The translations under genes were made by a program, and so were the position numbers. Below are positions 25,189-34,504 of a stretch of 64,000 nt of DNA, piece after piece. Source of the stretch: an uncultured Clostridia bacterium (lineage in GTDB: Bacteria; Bacillota; Clostridia; Christensenellales; CAG-314); assembly GCA_947570215.1 (NCBI GenBank), contig CANOTO010000004.1:1-64000 (forward strand), in the 5' to 3' direction. Position 1 is the stretch's first letter, and every line of letters starts with the position of its first letter. The notes under the pieces were generated by a model that was not told the origin of the DNA, did not search any database, and saw only the letters and a list, made by a program, of their open reading frames with translations.

Positions 25189-25860
25189 ATGTTGATTATT
25201 TTTATAAGAGCGATTATATTGTTTGCGGTACTGCTGTTTGCAATAAGGCTTATGGGTAAGCGGCAAATCGGCGAAATGGAGCCTTTCGAACTTGTTATTA
25301 CTCTTGTAATATCCGAACTGGCATGTATACCTATGGCGGACAGGTCAATTCCGATAACTTTCGGTATAGTGGCCATTCTTACAATGTTCGTTATACACCA
25401 AATTATTTTGCTGCTGTCTCACAGCGACAAGCTGCAGGGATTAATTAACGGCAAGCCTGTAATGGTAATAAACCCCAGCGGCATAGACGTGCAGCAGCTT
25501 AAAAGTCTGAATATGCACGTTAACGACTTGCTTCAAGCTATGCGCGCAGCTGAATACTTTTCTTTGGAAGAAATAACCTACGGAATTATGGAAACCAACG
25601 GACAACTGACTGTAGTGTCTAATAAGCAGATGGAAGAAAAGCAGCAAACGCTGCCCGTTCCGCTGATTACTGAAGGCAAATGGAACGCGGAAAATATCGA
25701 AAGCAACGGCTTTGTAAAAGAAAATTTGCAGCAATTACTTGTTAAAGAACGGTTGAAGATAAAAAATGTCGTGTTGCTTGCAATAGACGAAAACAACCGA
25801 ATGACGTTGCAAACGCGCAATAAGCCGATACAATTCAAAAACGTGGAGATAAAGCGATGA
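25189..25860 (+). CDS. DUF421 (YetF-like) membrane protein
   Basis: The 223-residue protein has three membrane segments (about 3-20, 32-45 and 54-77) with G-K-R-Q-I-G-E-M-E-P-F-E between the first two, the hallmark of DUF421. A soluble alpha/beta domain follows, with NGKPVMVINPSGID and later a second small domain. Related B. subtilis proteins (YetF, YdfS) are in the spore or cell membrane and their biochemical role is uncertain. The ATG at 25189 gives the usual N-terminus; an upstream ATG at 25153 is in frame. It is coupled to a DUF4363 gene by a 4-bp overlap. Confidence 0.9.
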   Translation: MLIIFIRAIILFAVLLFAIRLMGKRQIGEMEPFELVITLVISELACIPMADRSIPITFGIVAILTMFVIHQIILLLSHSDKLQGLINGKPVMVINPSGIDVQQLKSLNMHVNDLLQAMRAAEYFSLEEITYGIMETNGQLTVVSNKQMEEKQQTLPVPLITEGKWNAENIESNGFVKENLQQLLVKERLKIKNVVLLAIDENNRMTLQTRNKPIQFKNVEIKR

Positions 25861-26234
25861 CTAAAAATATTTGGGCGGGGCTTATAGCTTTGATAATGGT
25901 TATTACCTGCGGCGTGTTGGAAGTAGTGTTTATTTCTCGCGAATATGAGCGGTTGGAAGATTATTGCGTCGAAATAATTGCCAAGTGCGAGAACGAAAGT
26001 TTGACGTTGGATGAATATAACGTGTTTCGCGAACGCTGGGTCAAACTGCGCGAAACAAGCGAAATTTTTCTTCCGCACATAGATGTATACGAAATCAATT
26101 TGCGTTTTGCCGAAGGACAGGCCTACGCGGAACAAGGCGACTTCGACAATTTGCATGCGCAGTTGGCTGTGATTGAAGAATTGCTCGACTATGTGCCGCA
26201 TCTTATGAAACCCAATTTTAAACATATTGTCTAA
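25857..26234 (+). CDS. DUF4363 protein
   Basis: The 125-residue protein has an N-terminal membrane segment (about 4-24) and an otherwise helical, acidic extracellular part with W-V-K-L-R-E and H-I-D-V-Y-E-I-N-L. This is the pattern of DUF4363, which is regularly encoded right after DUF421 genes in Clostridia. The start overlaps the DUF421 stop (ATGA). Function is unknown; the pairing suggests that the two act together in the membrane. Confidence 0.85.
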   Translation: MTKNIWAGLIALIMVITCGVLEVVFISREYERLEDYCVEIIAKCENESLTLDEYNVFRERWVKLRETSEIFLPHIDVYEINLRFAEGQAYAEQGDFDNLHAQLAVIEELLDYVPHLMKPNFKHIV

Positions 26235-26304
26235 TAGCGATAATCGGTTTGGTGCTTTTGCTGACGATTTTAACGTATTGTAATTAAGTAATAAATAACT
26301 CAAA

Positions 26305-26337
26305 GGACGGTTTGTGCCGTAAAGGCTCGAACCGTCC
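26305..26337. terminator. Bidirectional intrinsic terminator
   Basis: An 8-bp outer stem (26305-26312 with 26330-26337) extends inward with small internal bulges to GCC/GGC. ATATTTTTG follows on the plus strand. It separates the DUF4363 gene from the convergent gene at 26347. Confidence 0.7.
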
Positions 26338-26346
26338 ATATTTTTG

Positions 26347-28959
26347 TCAATAACGTACTACTAATTCGTTGTCTGTTTCTTTAAGCTTGTTTGGGTAAAA
26401 GGGCTGATAGCATTGCGCGCCGTTTAACGTCATCGATTGCACCGTGGATTTGAAAAACGTGGTGTCAATGCGTTTGCCGTCTAACGTTATAGCCAATTGT
26501 TCCAGTACGTTTTCCGCAGTAACTTGCGGACATACGCGTACCTTGCCCGATGTTATGGATAAGCCGTACAGGTTTTCCAACTGAGATACGTAATACCAGC
26601 ATTTGGGTATGTCGTAGCGGTTACACAAGTCTTTAAGCCGCGCCTTGGACGGATTTGTCAATGGTACCGCGCCTATCACTTGCGCATATCCGTACAGTTT
26701 TGCGTCGTTTACAATAATCTTTTTTACCGTATTGTATTCTACAAGGTACGTTACCTTGTCGCAGTCGTTAAGTTGAGCAGCTTTCTTCAAAAACAAAGCC
26801 TTTACGCATAAATCTTTGCCTTCGAATTTTTCGTTAAGAACTATCCCCTTGGCTTTTTGTTTTATTTCTTCAGATACCGTTCCGCACAAATTGGCGTAGT
26901 AAACATATGCCAAAGGGAACGCCAATCTGTCGCTAAAAGCAGTCAGGTTGCCTGACGCGTCATAATAGACGGATTCGTTTTCGCATTCGTCTAAAAAACG
27001 TTTGACGAATCGGGGATTGGTATAGCATATCGCCGAAACGGTAAGCGCGCAAGCTTTTTTCAAACGGTTGGTTAGACAGAATACGTTTTTGTCGTTTATA
27101 TAGTTAAGGTAGGTGGATACCAAACTTTCGCGCACAATCGGCTCCGAGCAGGGCGCGGAATACTCCGATTTTATTTGCAGTCGAACTTGTTGCGCCGTTT
27201 TGAAGCAAATCGCAAGGCAAGTGCCCGAATCGGCATCGCAAGACAGCTTGTAACGCAGCCGTTCTTCGTTGCATTCCAGCGCGCTGGTAGTGTAGCTCTC
27301 CACTTCGCCGATGCAAATAACGCGGTATTTGCGCAGTCCGTCGTTTACTGTAAACGTATTGTCTGCAAACTCTATTTCCGAGCGTCTTTCCAACGGAAAG
27401 TATACAAGTGTTTTGCATGGCTTGGTGTGCGTTACCGTATAGTTTTTGCCGTTGTCGTGGTATATTTCGCAATGCGAACCGTTGTCGTAAATCAGTCGGT
27501 CTACGTCTAAGCGGAAATTAGTTTCGTTTATTTTCTTTATATAGCCGCCGCTGACAGAGTACACGCTTTCGCCGGCCACACCGAAAACAAAACCGTTTAT
27601 AAGAGTTGCCGAGTTTCCTGCGTTATCTACGAAGGTTGCTTCCCGATTGTCTCCCAATTGGTACGAATAGTTCAATTTGCGCGATCGCTCGGAGTGCTTT
27701 CTCGGCGGTGTATATCCGTGTGCGGTAAGGTTTAGCGTAACGTTGGTATTACGTACCGAGCTTGACGGTTCGTCGCAGACATAGGGGCATCTGGTCGCCC
27801 CCAAGTATTGTAAATTGCGCAGCTCTTGCGCCAATTCCGGAGTTGACGGAGAGTAAACCGTTACTATGTCGAAGTCGACTTTTTCGCCCGACTTGACGGA
27901 GAATTCGTATTCAAGCGTCTTGTGTTTGCAGCAGTGGATAATGCTGTTGTTTTGCGTAACGGCAGCGGCGACGTATAACTTGTCTCCGTCGGCTACGCAC
28001 AATGCGCCGTCCAATGTGAAGTAAGCGTTCTTATTCGTACCGCCGTTACAAACTACGGGAATTTCAATAAAAAATTTTCGGGATTTTTTGCCGCAATTTC
28101 TCAGCGAAATCTTACGCACTTCGGACGTTCCTTGCAAAAAATATCGCATATAAACTTTTACGGTTTTGTCGTCTGATTTGAATTCCGCTGTATTTACTCC
28201 GAATTTACTTTTCACAAAAGTATCGAAAACGTTGCGTCCGTTGCCGTAAATAAACAGCTTTGCCGAAACGTTAGATTTGATGCCGTCCAGCTGCGCTACG
28301 GAATTGCCCATGCAGTCTACTACGGTTATCAGCTTGCTTTGTCCGTAACAGGCTTGACGGTATTGCGTATTGCTTGTAAAGCCTTCGTTCAGAAGAGTCG
28401 GTTGAAACGCGCGCGCAAAGCAATCGGATGCAAAGCGCTTTCCTGTAAATATTCCGTAGGCGCAGGCGCAATAGTAGTTAATTTTGTACAGTTCGACGGC
28501 GTAATCCAAGTAATCGCATTCTCTTTCGGAAAGCTGCATAATGTCGCGGCAGACGTATGTCATTTCGGCAAGCGTCACATCGTTTACGGCAAATTGCGAG
28601 CATTTTGCAATCAATTCCGCAGCAGCTTCCAATCGGGTTTTATTTCCGTCCGAGGGAAAAATCAAATAATTTTTTGCAAATACTTTTTTTAGACGTACGT
28701 ACTTAGCCCAATTCTCGGCGAAATACTCCTTCGCTTTTTTTTGCGCGTTTGTTTTTGCAGTTTTTAACGCTATTTCATTCAAGCAAAATTCCGTTTCCAG
28801 CGTATTTACACGTTTTCTTTCCGGAAAATACCGTCGAGACAGCTTTTCTACTTGGTCGCAAAATTGAGCTTGCGTCGAAGGCAGTCCGAGCAGATGGTTG
28901 TAAACGTCTTTTTTTAAGTTCCAGCGGATATTTTCGAATAAAAAGTTTGTTGAAGCCAT
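26347..28959 (-). CDS. 870-residue protein of uncertain function, faintly like GH94/GH36-type enzymes
   Basis: The protein has no signal peptide and no membrane segment, so it is probably cytoplasmic. It is unusually rich in Cys, Tyr and Asn. A central beta-rich part includes Y-x-x-Q-G-T-S-E-V-R-K-I-S-L-R-N-C, like the beta-sandwich of glycoside phosphorylases. The C-terminus (from about 790) has L-Y-G-L-x-x-x-x-G-K-V-R-V-x-P and V-Q-S-M-T-L-N-G, like the tail of GH94 proteins. I see no clear catalytic Asp motif, so it may be a degenerate, non-catalytic relative. GAGGTGA precedes the ATG. It is a single-gene unit. Confidence 0.6.
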   Translation of the reverse strand: MASTNFLFENIRWNLKKDVYNHLLGLPSTQAQFCDQVEKLSRRYFPERKRVNTLETEFCLNEIALKTAKTNAQKKAKEYFAENWAKYVRLKKVFAKNYLIFPSDGNKTRLEAAAELIAKCSQFAVNDVTLAEMTYVCRDIMQLSERECDYLDYAVELYKINYYCACAYGIFTGKRFASDCFARAFQPTLLNEGFTSNTQYRQACYGQSKLITVVDCMGNSVAQLDGIKSNVSAKLFIYGNGRNVFDTFVKSKFGVNTAEFKSDDKTVKVYMRYFLQGTSEVRKISLRNCGKKSRKFFIEIPVVCNGGTNKNAYFTLDGALCVADGDKLYVAAAVTQNNSIIHCCKHKTLEYEFSVKSGEKVDFDIVTVYSPSTPELAQELRNLQYLGATRCPYVCDEPSSSVRNTNVTLNLTAHGYTPPRKHSERSRKLNYSYQLGDNREATFVDNAGNSATLINGFVFGVAGESVYSVSGGYIKKINETNFRLDVDRLIYDNGSHCEIYHDNGKNYTVTHTKPCKTLVYFPLERRSEIEFADNTFTVNDGLRKYRVICIGEVESYTTSALECNEERLRYKLSCDADSGTCLAICFKTAQQVRLQIKSEYSAPCSEPIVRESLVSTYLNYINDKNVFCLTNRLKKACALTVSAICYTNPRFVKRFLDECENESVYYDASGNLTAFSDRLAFPLAYVYYANLCGTVSEEIKQKAKGIVLNEKFEGKDLCVKALFLKKAAQLNDCDKVTYLVEYNTVKKIIVNDAKLYGYAQVIGAVPLTNPSKARLKDLCNRYDIPKCWYYVSQLENLYGLSITSGKVRVCPQVTAENVLEQLAITLDGKRIDTTFFKSTVQSMTLNGAQCYQPFYPNKLKETDNELVVRY

Positions 28960-29037
28960 ACGGTCACCTCGTAGTGAGATTATTGACGGTTTTTTCTCCG
29001 TTTACTCAACAAAACTAAAGTTATACGTAAAAAAAAA

Positions 29038-29061
29038 CTTCTCCCGATTGTTCGGGAGAAG
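29038..29061 (-). terminator. Intrinsic terminator of the membrane-protein gene at 29072
   Basis: A perfect 10-bp stem (29038-29047 with 29052-29061) has a 4-nt loop. On the minus strand it is followed by nine T. Confidence 0.85.
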
Positions 29062-29071
29062 CCGTAGCGGG

Positions 29072-30460
29072 CTATTCGGATTTTACGCGGTTTCTTTTGC
29101 GGCAATTTTCCAGCATCAAAGGTTTCTTGTTGTCCAAAATATATTGAAGATTTTCTACCGGAACGTTAAAGGCTTTGATTGTTTCGAGTACGTGTACGTC
29201 CAAGGCAATGTGTAGGTCGTTAGCAAATTCTTCGGGCAAATCGGTCTTGGTAAGTCGACTTTTAACAATAATCATCATCGGGTGATCGTTACGGCGATAG
29301 TGCGCGACCGCTTCGAAATTCAATTCGTCGTACGTGAGCGACAGTTCAGGAACGTTTTTAGGGGTATCGTAAGCTGCAGGGGACGTGTCCTTGGTTCCCT
29401 TTGGCATATCGGGGAATACTTCGGTTATATCTTTCGCCGTCTCTTTGCAATCGCTGTCTGCGCTTATGATGTCGCCGTCGAAGTCGTAGTCCGTATATAG
29501 ATTAACCCCCGTAGGCGTAAATTCCACATCGTAGCCGTTGCCGCCGTCGCTGTGTATATGCGGGTACTTTGCGCGGCTTTCGATTATCTCCTTTTGCAAT
29601 TGAATTTTAACCTTTTTTCGCATCGGTGCGAAAGATATATCCGTAAAATCGAACGGCAGCTTTTCGGCATAGAAGTTTATTTCCTTGCGGAAAATTACAG
29701 TTTTGGAAATTACAGGTAATGCAACCATTCCGCCGACCATTGTTGCGAGCGTCAGCGTCAAAAATACTATCGCGGCTGCTCCTAACGGTTCGTCGTCTCC
29801 TTCGGGGGAGAAGCATATTAACAGAATAATAAAGACTATCAGCAGCAATGCCCATATGCCTATGGCTATAAGAAGCTTTTTGCGTTCGGGACAGGTCGGC
29901 TGTCTGGGGGTTAAATACTCCGCGTATTGCTCGGCAAGCGGGCGTTCGATAACTGGATTTATATTTGTCCGCCATATAAAAATACCGCAGGCGGTAACGC
30001 CTATTATAGCAAACACTACCCATGAAACGATCAGCATTTCCTTATTTCCTACGCGTTTTTCCTGTAAAACCTTTTCGTAATCTATATTTGTACCATCGTC
30101 AGTTTTCAGTCCCAACGCCCAAGAATTTCCGGAAGCGAAGGTGCGCTCGCAAATAACGAGCGTTACTGTTTTGCCGACGTACGCGTCCCAGTCCAATGTA
30201 TATTTGTCGTGGTTCCACACTGCGTTATATTCCTTCGTGTTGTTGCCGTCGTTTAAGGTGACTATGGCTATGCTTCCGTCCCTTTCGGCTTTTTCCACTG
30301 TTCCGGTAATTTCCAACACTCTGCCATTAAGATTTTGTTTGTCTATCATAGAAGCGGTAACAAGCATCGCAATCATCAATCCGAAAAAAACGATTAAAAC
30401 CGTCAGTACATAGGTAAGGTTGCGCCTTAGTTTTCTTTCTACAAATACAGTGTTTTGCAT
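29072..30460 (-). CDS. Four-TM membrane protein, DUF3592-like N-terminus
   Basis: The 462-residue protein has an N-terminal membrane helix (about 15-37). A small beta domain follows (about 45-125, GRVLEITGTVEKAER...), like the short beta-barrel of DUF3592 proteins. Membrane helices lie at about 143-163, 195-215 and 228-250. The last 200 residues are soluble and acidic and should lie in the cytoplasm. I do not know the function. It lies 31 nt downstream of the glycerophosphodiesterase gene on the same strand, so co-transcription is likely. Confidence 0.7.
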   Translation of the reverse strand: MQNTVFVERKLRRNLTYVLTVLIVFFGLMIAMLVTASMIDKQNLNGRVLEITGTVEKAERDGSIAIVTLNDGNNTKEYNAVWNHDKYTLDWDAYVGKTVTLVICERTFASGNSWALGLKTDDGTNIDYEKVLQEKRVGNKEMLIVSWVVFAIIGVTACGIFIWRTNINPVIERPLAEQYAEYLTPRQPTCPERKKLLIAIGIWALLLIVFIILLICFSPEGDDEPLGAAAIVFLTLTLATMVGGMVALPVISKTVIFRKEINFYAEKLPFDFTDISFAPMRKKVKIQLQKEIIESRAKYPHIHSDGGNGYDVEFTPTGVNLYTDYDFDGDIISADSDCKETAKDITEVFPDMPKGTKDTSPAAYDTPKNVPELSLTYDELNFEAVAHYRRNDHPMMIIVKSRLTKTDLPEEFANDLHIALDVHVLETIKAFNVPVENLQYILDNKKPLMLENCRKRNRVKSE

Positions 30461-30491
30461 AATATTCCTTGTTTAATGTTATCCTTATATG

Positions 30492-31535
30492 TTACTTGCC
30501 AAATACTTCGTCGTATACTTTAAGCAATGTGTGCGGCAGGTTGGTCATAATTCCGTCCGCGCCTATTTCGATTAAATATTTCATATCGTCTTCGTCGTCG
30601 ATAGTCCAGTAGTGTACGGCTATGTTATGTTTGTGCGCCGTCTCTACAAACCATTTTCTATCGAGATGGATGTTGATACCTTTAACTTTTTGACTCATCG
30701 GTATTTGCAGTACGGCAACAGGTTCGGTATAGAACAAATCCAAGCCGACTGCTCCCGAAATTAGCAGAGCGGCTACTCCCGAATCCTGCGGAGAAAACAG
30801 CAGCTCCGGGTGATCTTCCTTGTGTATTCTTTTTAGTTCTGTGTAGATATCCTTGTGAAAGGACGCAAGCACCACGCGATCGAACGCGTCAAGGTCTTCG
30901 ACTACCTTTATTACCGCTTTTAGAGCTTTTAATCCAGTTTCGCCCTTTTGCTTTATTTCAACGTTTACCGTATTGTTTGGAAACGCTTCCAATACGTCGA
31001 TAAGACGCGTCACAAGGAATTTATCCGAGCTGCGGTTTGGCAGTCCGTTAGGGTAGTTGGGTACGTCCTTTGGCGTAACTTGTTTATTTTGGTAGTCCGT
31101 ATATTTTATTTCTTCTACAACATTTCCGTTTTCCTTGCGGTTAAGGTAGGAAAAATCCACTTCCTGCTCCAATAAATCGGTGTAGTTCCAATCCGCAATA
31201 GCGCCGCGCGCATTCGTGCGGTAGTCGAGAGTGGTGTCGTGAGACATAATTATTACGCCGTCCTTGGTTATGGACACGTCCATTTCCATCATTACATTTG
31301 GATCTACGCTGTACGCGTTGTAGCACGCTTCTAACGTGTTGTCGGGAAATTCTCTGTTACCGCCTCCGTGCGCAATCAGCAGCGGACGGCTTCCCTTTTC
31401 GATAACGAACGGGTTGTCCGATACGCTTTTAACACGCGGCACTAACGCCAATACAAGGTAAACGACGAGTATCGCCGCTATAACAATAGTAAAAATTTTC
31501 CAATTGAATTTGCGTTTCGTTTTTATTTCAGACAT
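30492..31535 (-). CDS. Membrane-anchored glycerophosphodiester phosphodiesterase
   Basis: The enzyme hydrolyses glycerophosphodiesters to glycerol 3-phosphate and an alcohol. The 347-residue protein has an N-terminal membrane helix (about 12-33). The GDPD barrel follows with AHGG (54-57), E-F-P-D-N-T-L-E-A (about 61-69), E-M-D-V (metal-binding Glu/Asp, about 83) and SHD (about 98-100, catalytic His). The barrel ends with W-T-I-D-D-E and G-A-D-G-I-M-T-N-L-P. All key residues are present. It should act outside the cell, on lipid head groups or teichoic-acid-like polymers. Confidence 0.92.
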   Translation of the reverse strand: MSEIKTKRKFNWKIFTIVIAAILVVYLVLALVPRVKSVSDNPFVIEKGSRPLLIAHGGGNREFPDNTLEACYNAYSVDPNVMMEMDVSITKDGVIIMSHDTTLDYRTNARGAIADWNYTDLLEQEVDFSYLNRKENGNVVEEIKYTDYQNKQVTPKDVPNYPNGLPNRSSDKFLVTRLIDVLEAFPNNTVNVEIKQKGETGLKALKAVIKVVEDLDAFDRVVLASFHKDIYTELKRIHKEDHPELLFSPQDSGVAALLISGAVGLDLFYTEPVAVLQIPMSQKVKGINIHLDRKWFVETAHKHNIAVHYWTIDDEDDMKYLIEIGADGIMTNLPHTLLKVYDEVFGK

Positions 31536-31795
31536 ATAATTCCACGCTCCTTAGCGTTATTTTAACATAAAAAGCTGAATTCTGCAATAAAAAACCGTCA
31601 ACGTCAATTAAGCGGAAAGCGGCTGTAAACGTTACGTATCCTTATCCTTTGGGTAACGTAAGTTAATCTGTGCAATTGCCTCGCCCGCGCGTCCTGATAA
31701 ATGCCGTAAAATAATTAACATTATAGCGGCGGTTAAGAACTTGTATTGTCGTACGGCTATTTCTGTCAACGTAAGAAATATTCGTATAATTTCGC
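31536..31795. other. Intergenic region without a clear gene
   Basis: It lies between the divergent glycerophosphodiesterase and copper genes. I see no gene or RNA in it. Confidence 0.5.
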
Positions 31796-31850
31796 TTGCA
31801 TTTTCCGACAATAAGACGTATAATATACATATACTCGGTGGGGGGGGGTA
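31796..31850 (+). promoter_or_regulatory. copA promoter with candidate CsoR operator
   Basis: TTGCAT (31796-31801), 17 nt and TATAAT (31819-31824) form the promoter. Just downstream TAC-TC-GGT-G9-TA (31832-31850) has the G-tract and flanking TAC/GTA of CsoR-type operators. CsoR is encoded in the same operon, so copper-relieved repression is likely. Confidence 0.65.
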
Positions 31851-31921
31851 GCAGCTGTTGATTTTACAGTTGTTATGCTCCGTTGCGAAGTTTTTTTGTA
31901 AATTTTCATCAGGAGAATATT

Positions 31922-34504
31922 TTGAAGAAAAAATTCGATGTAATCGGTATGACGTGTTCGGCTTGTTCCGCGCATGTTGAAAAGGCGGTTGGTAAGGTTG
32001 ACGGCGTAAAGAAAGTCGCCGTAAATCTGCTTGCCAACAGTATGATAGTTACTTACGACGACAATAAGACGAACGACGGATTGATAATTAAAGCCGTGGA
32101 AAGCGCAGGTTATTCCGCTGCGGTAAGCGATAACTTAAAACAGCCGTCCGCGACGGTAAAAAGGGTCGCGGTTGGAGTTACTTTGCCGCGGCTTATAGCT
32201 TCTGTCGCTATTTGTGTTGTATTGATGTACGTGTCTATGGGGCATATGATTAAGCTGCCTTTGCCGTCATTTCTTACGGGAACGGAAAACGCCGTATCCT
32301 TCGCGCTTGTTCAGCTGTTGCTGTGTTTGCCCGTATGGTACTTAAACCGCAGTTATTTTATAAACGGCTTCAAGCGGTTGTTAAAGGGCGCGCCCAATAT
32401 GGACAGTCTTATTGCCGTAGGCTCGTTTGCCGGCGGATTGTACGGTGTGATAGTAATATTTTTTATGAGCTATGCCTTGGGTAAGGGAGATATCTACACC
32501 GTAGCGCATTATCATCATTTATTGTACTTTGAGTCGTCGGCTATGATACTCGCGCTTGTGGACTTGGGTAAGTATTTGGAAGGGCGTTCCAAAATTCGCA
32601 CGGGAGACGCATTAAATAAGCTTCGAAAATTAGCTCCGCAATCGGCTATACTTATACGCGACGGCGTAGAAGCGGAAGTGGACTCGGCGACTATTAAAGC
32701 GGGTGACGTTGTGATAGTCAAGGCAGGAATGGCGTTTCCTGCCGACGGTACGGTTGCGGAAGGCAGCTGTTTCGCCGACGAAAGCAGCGTCAGCGGCGAA
32801 AGTCTTCCTCGCGAGCGTCAATCGGGCGATTTCGTAATAGGCGGAACAGTAAATGTGAGCGGATACGTTAAGGTGCAGGTCTCTTCTGTGGGGCAGGATA
32901 GCGTCTTGAACAAAATAATCGCTCTCGTAGAAGAAGCCGGGACATCCAAAGCTCCTATACAGCGCTTGGCGGATAAGATTTCGGCGGTGTTTGTTCCGAT
33001 AGTTATGGCGGTTGCTTTGGTTACGTTTATCGTTTGGCTTGCAGTCGGTCAGCCCGTATCGCAGGCGTTGGATTTTGCTATATCTGTGCTTGTTATATCA
33101 TGTCCGTGCGCGCTTGGGCTGGCTACGCCGGTTGCGATTATGGTTTCCACCGGTAAAAGCGCGGAAAACGGAATTTTGATTAAAGACGGCGAAACGTTGG
33201 AAAAGCTTGCCGATATAAAGACTGTAGTATTGGACAAAACGGGAACGGTAACTCTCGGTAAACCGTTTGTAAAACAATTCCGTTCTGACATGGACGAGTT
33301 CGAATTTTTGTCCGTTGTAGGCGGAATAGAGAAGCAAAGCGAGCATCCGCTCGGGCGAGCAGTTGTAGACAAGGCGGAGCAAGCGGGAGTTAGCTTGACG
33401 GTTCCGTCCGAGTTCGAAACGTTATCGGGACGAGGAGTCATAGCAAAGGTTGACGGTAAAAAATATGCCATTGGCAACAAAAGGCTAATGGACGAGCAGA
33501 GCGTAAACGTAGCGGACTATCAAGCGTATTTGGACGAATATTCGCGCAGAGCTTTGACCTGTTTGATAGTCGCGCAAGACGGTAAATTCGTCGGTATTAT
33601 TGGTGTTGGCGACGACGTGAAGCCTACGTCCAAGCAAGCGATTACAAGTCTTAAAAAGCTCGGTATCCGTCCCGTTATGCTTACCGGCGATAACGCGTTA
33701 GCTGCTCGGGCCGTATGCGATGAAGTAGGTATAGACGAATTCTATGCCGAGGTGCTGCCTGCCGACAAAGAAAGGAAAGTTGCCGAATTGATGAATGACG
33801 GAGCAACTGCGATGGTAGGCGACGGTATAAACGATGCGCCCGCGCTTGTACGGGCGGACGTAGGCTTTGCTGTCGCAAGCGGTTCGGATATCGCGTTGGA
33901 CACTGCGGATGTGTTGCTTATGAAAAACGACGTTCGCGACGTGCCGTACGCAATAGAACTCAGTCGTAAAACCAAACGTAATATCAAGCAGAATCTGTTT
34001 TGGGCATTTTTCTACAATGCGTTGGGAATTCCGCTTGCTGCGGGCGTATTGTACGCTACGCCGTTGGGATTGAGACTAAGCCCAATGATAGGAGCTCTTG
34101 CGATGAGTCTGTCAAGTCTGTTCGTCGTGACCAACGCGTTGCGTTTGAAGCTTTTCCGTCCGCGCGGCGTTCGCGGTGCTGTAAAAGGCGACGGAGCTTC
34201 CGGCGCAATACGCGAATGCTCGATCGAGAAATGCGAGCGTAATTTGGAACTTAATTCGGAAAATATAAATAACAAAAAGGAGAGTGCGATGAAGTATCAA
34301 TTGCAAATCGAAGGTATGATGTGTCAACGTTGCGTTGCGCACGTTACAAACGCCCTTTCAAGCGTTTCGGGAGTAACGGACGTTACCGTAAGTCTTGCGG
34401 ACAATAACGCCGTGGTTACTGCGGACAGCAGCGTTCAATCCGAAACGCTCAAAAGGGCTGTGGAAGAACAAGATTACACTGTAAAGGAGATTGTAACGTT
34501 ATGA
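31922..34504 (+). CDS. copA: Copper-exporting P1B-type ATPase with N- and C-terminal HMA domains
   Basis: CopA pumps Cu+ out of the cytoplasm. The 860-residue protein starts at TTG with AGGAG 6 nt upstream. It has an N-terminal HMA domain with GMTCSAC (about 9-15) and the membrane CPC motif SCPCALGLATP (about 392). DKTGT holds the phosphorylated Asp (about 436), and HP, GDGINDAP and the C-terminal helices follow. After the expected CopA end (about residue 745) a linker of about 44 residues leads in frame into a second HMA domain with GMMCQRC. This domain has its own start signal (see 34289). The stop overlaps csoR by four bases. Confidence 0.95.
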   Translation: MKKKFDVIGMTCSACSAHVEKAVGKVDGVKKVAVNLLANSMIVTYDDNKTNDGLIIKAVESAGYSAAVSDNLKQPSATVKRVAVGVTLPRLIASVAICVVLMYVSMGHMIKLPLPSFLTGTENAVSFALVQLLLCLPVWYLNRSYFINGFKRLLKGAPNMDSLIAVGSFAGGLYGVIVIFFMSYALGKGDIYTVAHYHHLLYFESSAMILALVDLGKYLEGRSKIRTGDALNKLRKLAPQSAILIRDGVEAEVDSATIKAGDVVIVKAGMAFPADGTVAEGSCFADESSVSGESLPRERQSGDFVIGGTVNVSGYVKVQVSSVGQDSVLNKIIALVEEAGTSKAPIQRLADKISAVFVPIVMAVALVTFIVWLAVGQPVSQALDFAISVLVISCPCALGLATPVAIMVSTGKSAENGILIKDGETLEKLADIKTVVLDKTGTVTLGKPFVKQFRSDMDEFEFLSVVGGIEKQSEHPLGRAVVDKAEQAGVSLTVPSEFETLSGRGVIAKVDGKKYAIGNKRLMDEQSVNVADYQAYLDEYSRRALTCLIVAQDGKFVGIIGVGDDVKPTSKQAITSLKKLGIRPVMLTGDNALAARAVCDEVGIDEFYAEVLPADKERKVAELMNDGATAMVGDGINDAPALVRADVGFAVASGSDIALDTADVLLMKNDVRDVPYAIELSRKTKRNIKQNLFWAFFYNALGIPLAAGVLYATPLGLRLSPMIGALAMSLSSLFVVTNALRLKLFRPRGVRGAVKGDGASGAIRECSIEKCERNLELNSENINNKKESAMKYQLQIEGMMCQRCVAHVTNALSSVSGVTDVTVSLADNNAVVTADSSVQSETLKRAVEEQDYTVKEIVTL
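34289..34504 (+). CDS. copZ: CopZ-like copper chaperone, possible internal translation product of copA
   Basis: An ATG at 34289, in the same frame as copA, has AAAGGAG (34276-34282) 6 nt upstream. This is better than the start of copA itself. Translation from it would give a 71-residue HMA protein with GMMCQRCVAHV (about residues 8-18), the size of free CopZ, which carries Cu+ to CopA. So the same reading frame may yield both a CopA with a tethered chaperone and a free chaperone. The alternative is that this start is not used and the domain is only a fused tail. Confidence 0.65.
   Translation: MKYQLQIEGMMCQRCVAHVTNALSSVSGVTDVTVSLADNNAVVTADSSVQSETLKRAVEEQDYTVKEIVTL

Noticed and set aside
31874..31900. 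Eight-codon leader peptide before copA
   Set aside because: The short ORF has no ribosome-binding site and no attenuator structure follows.
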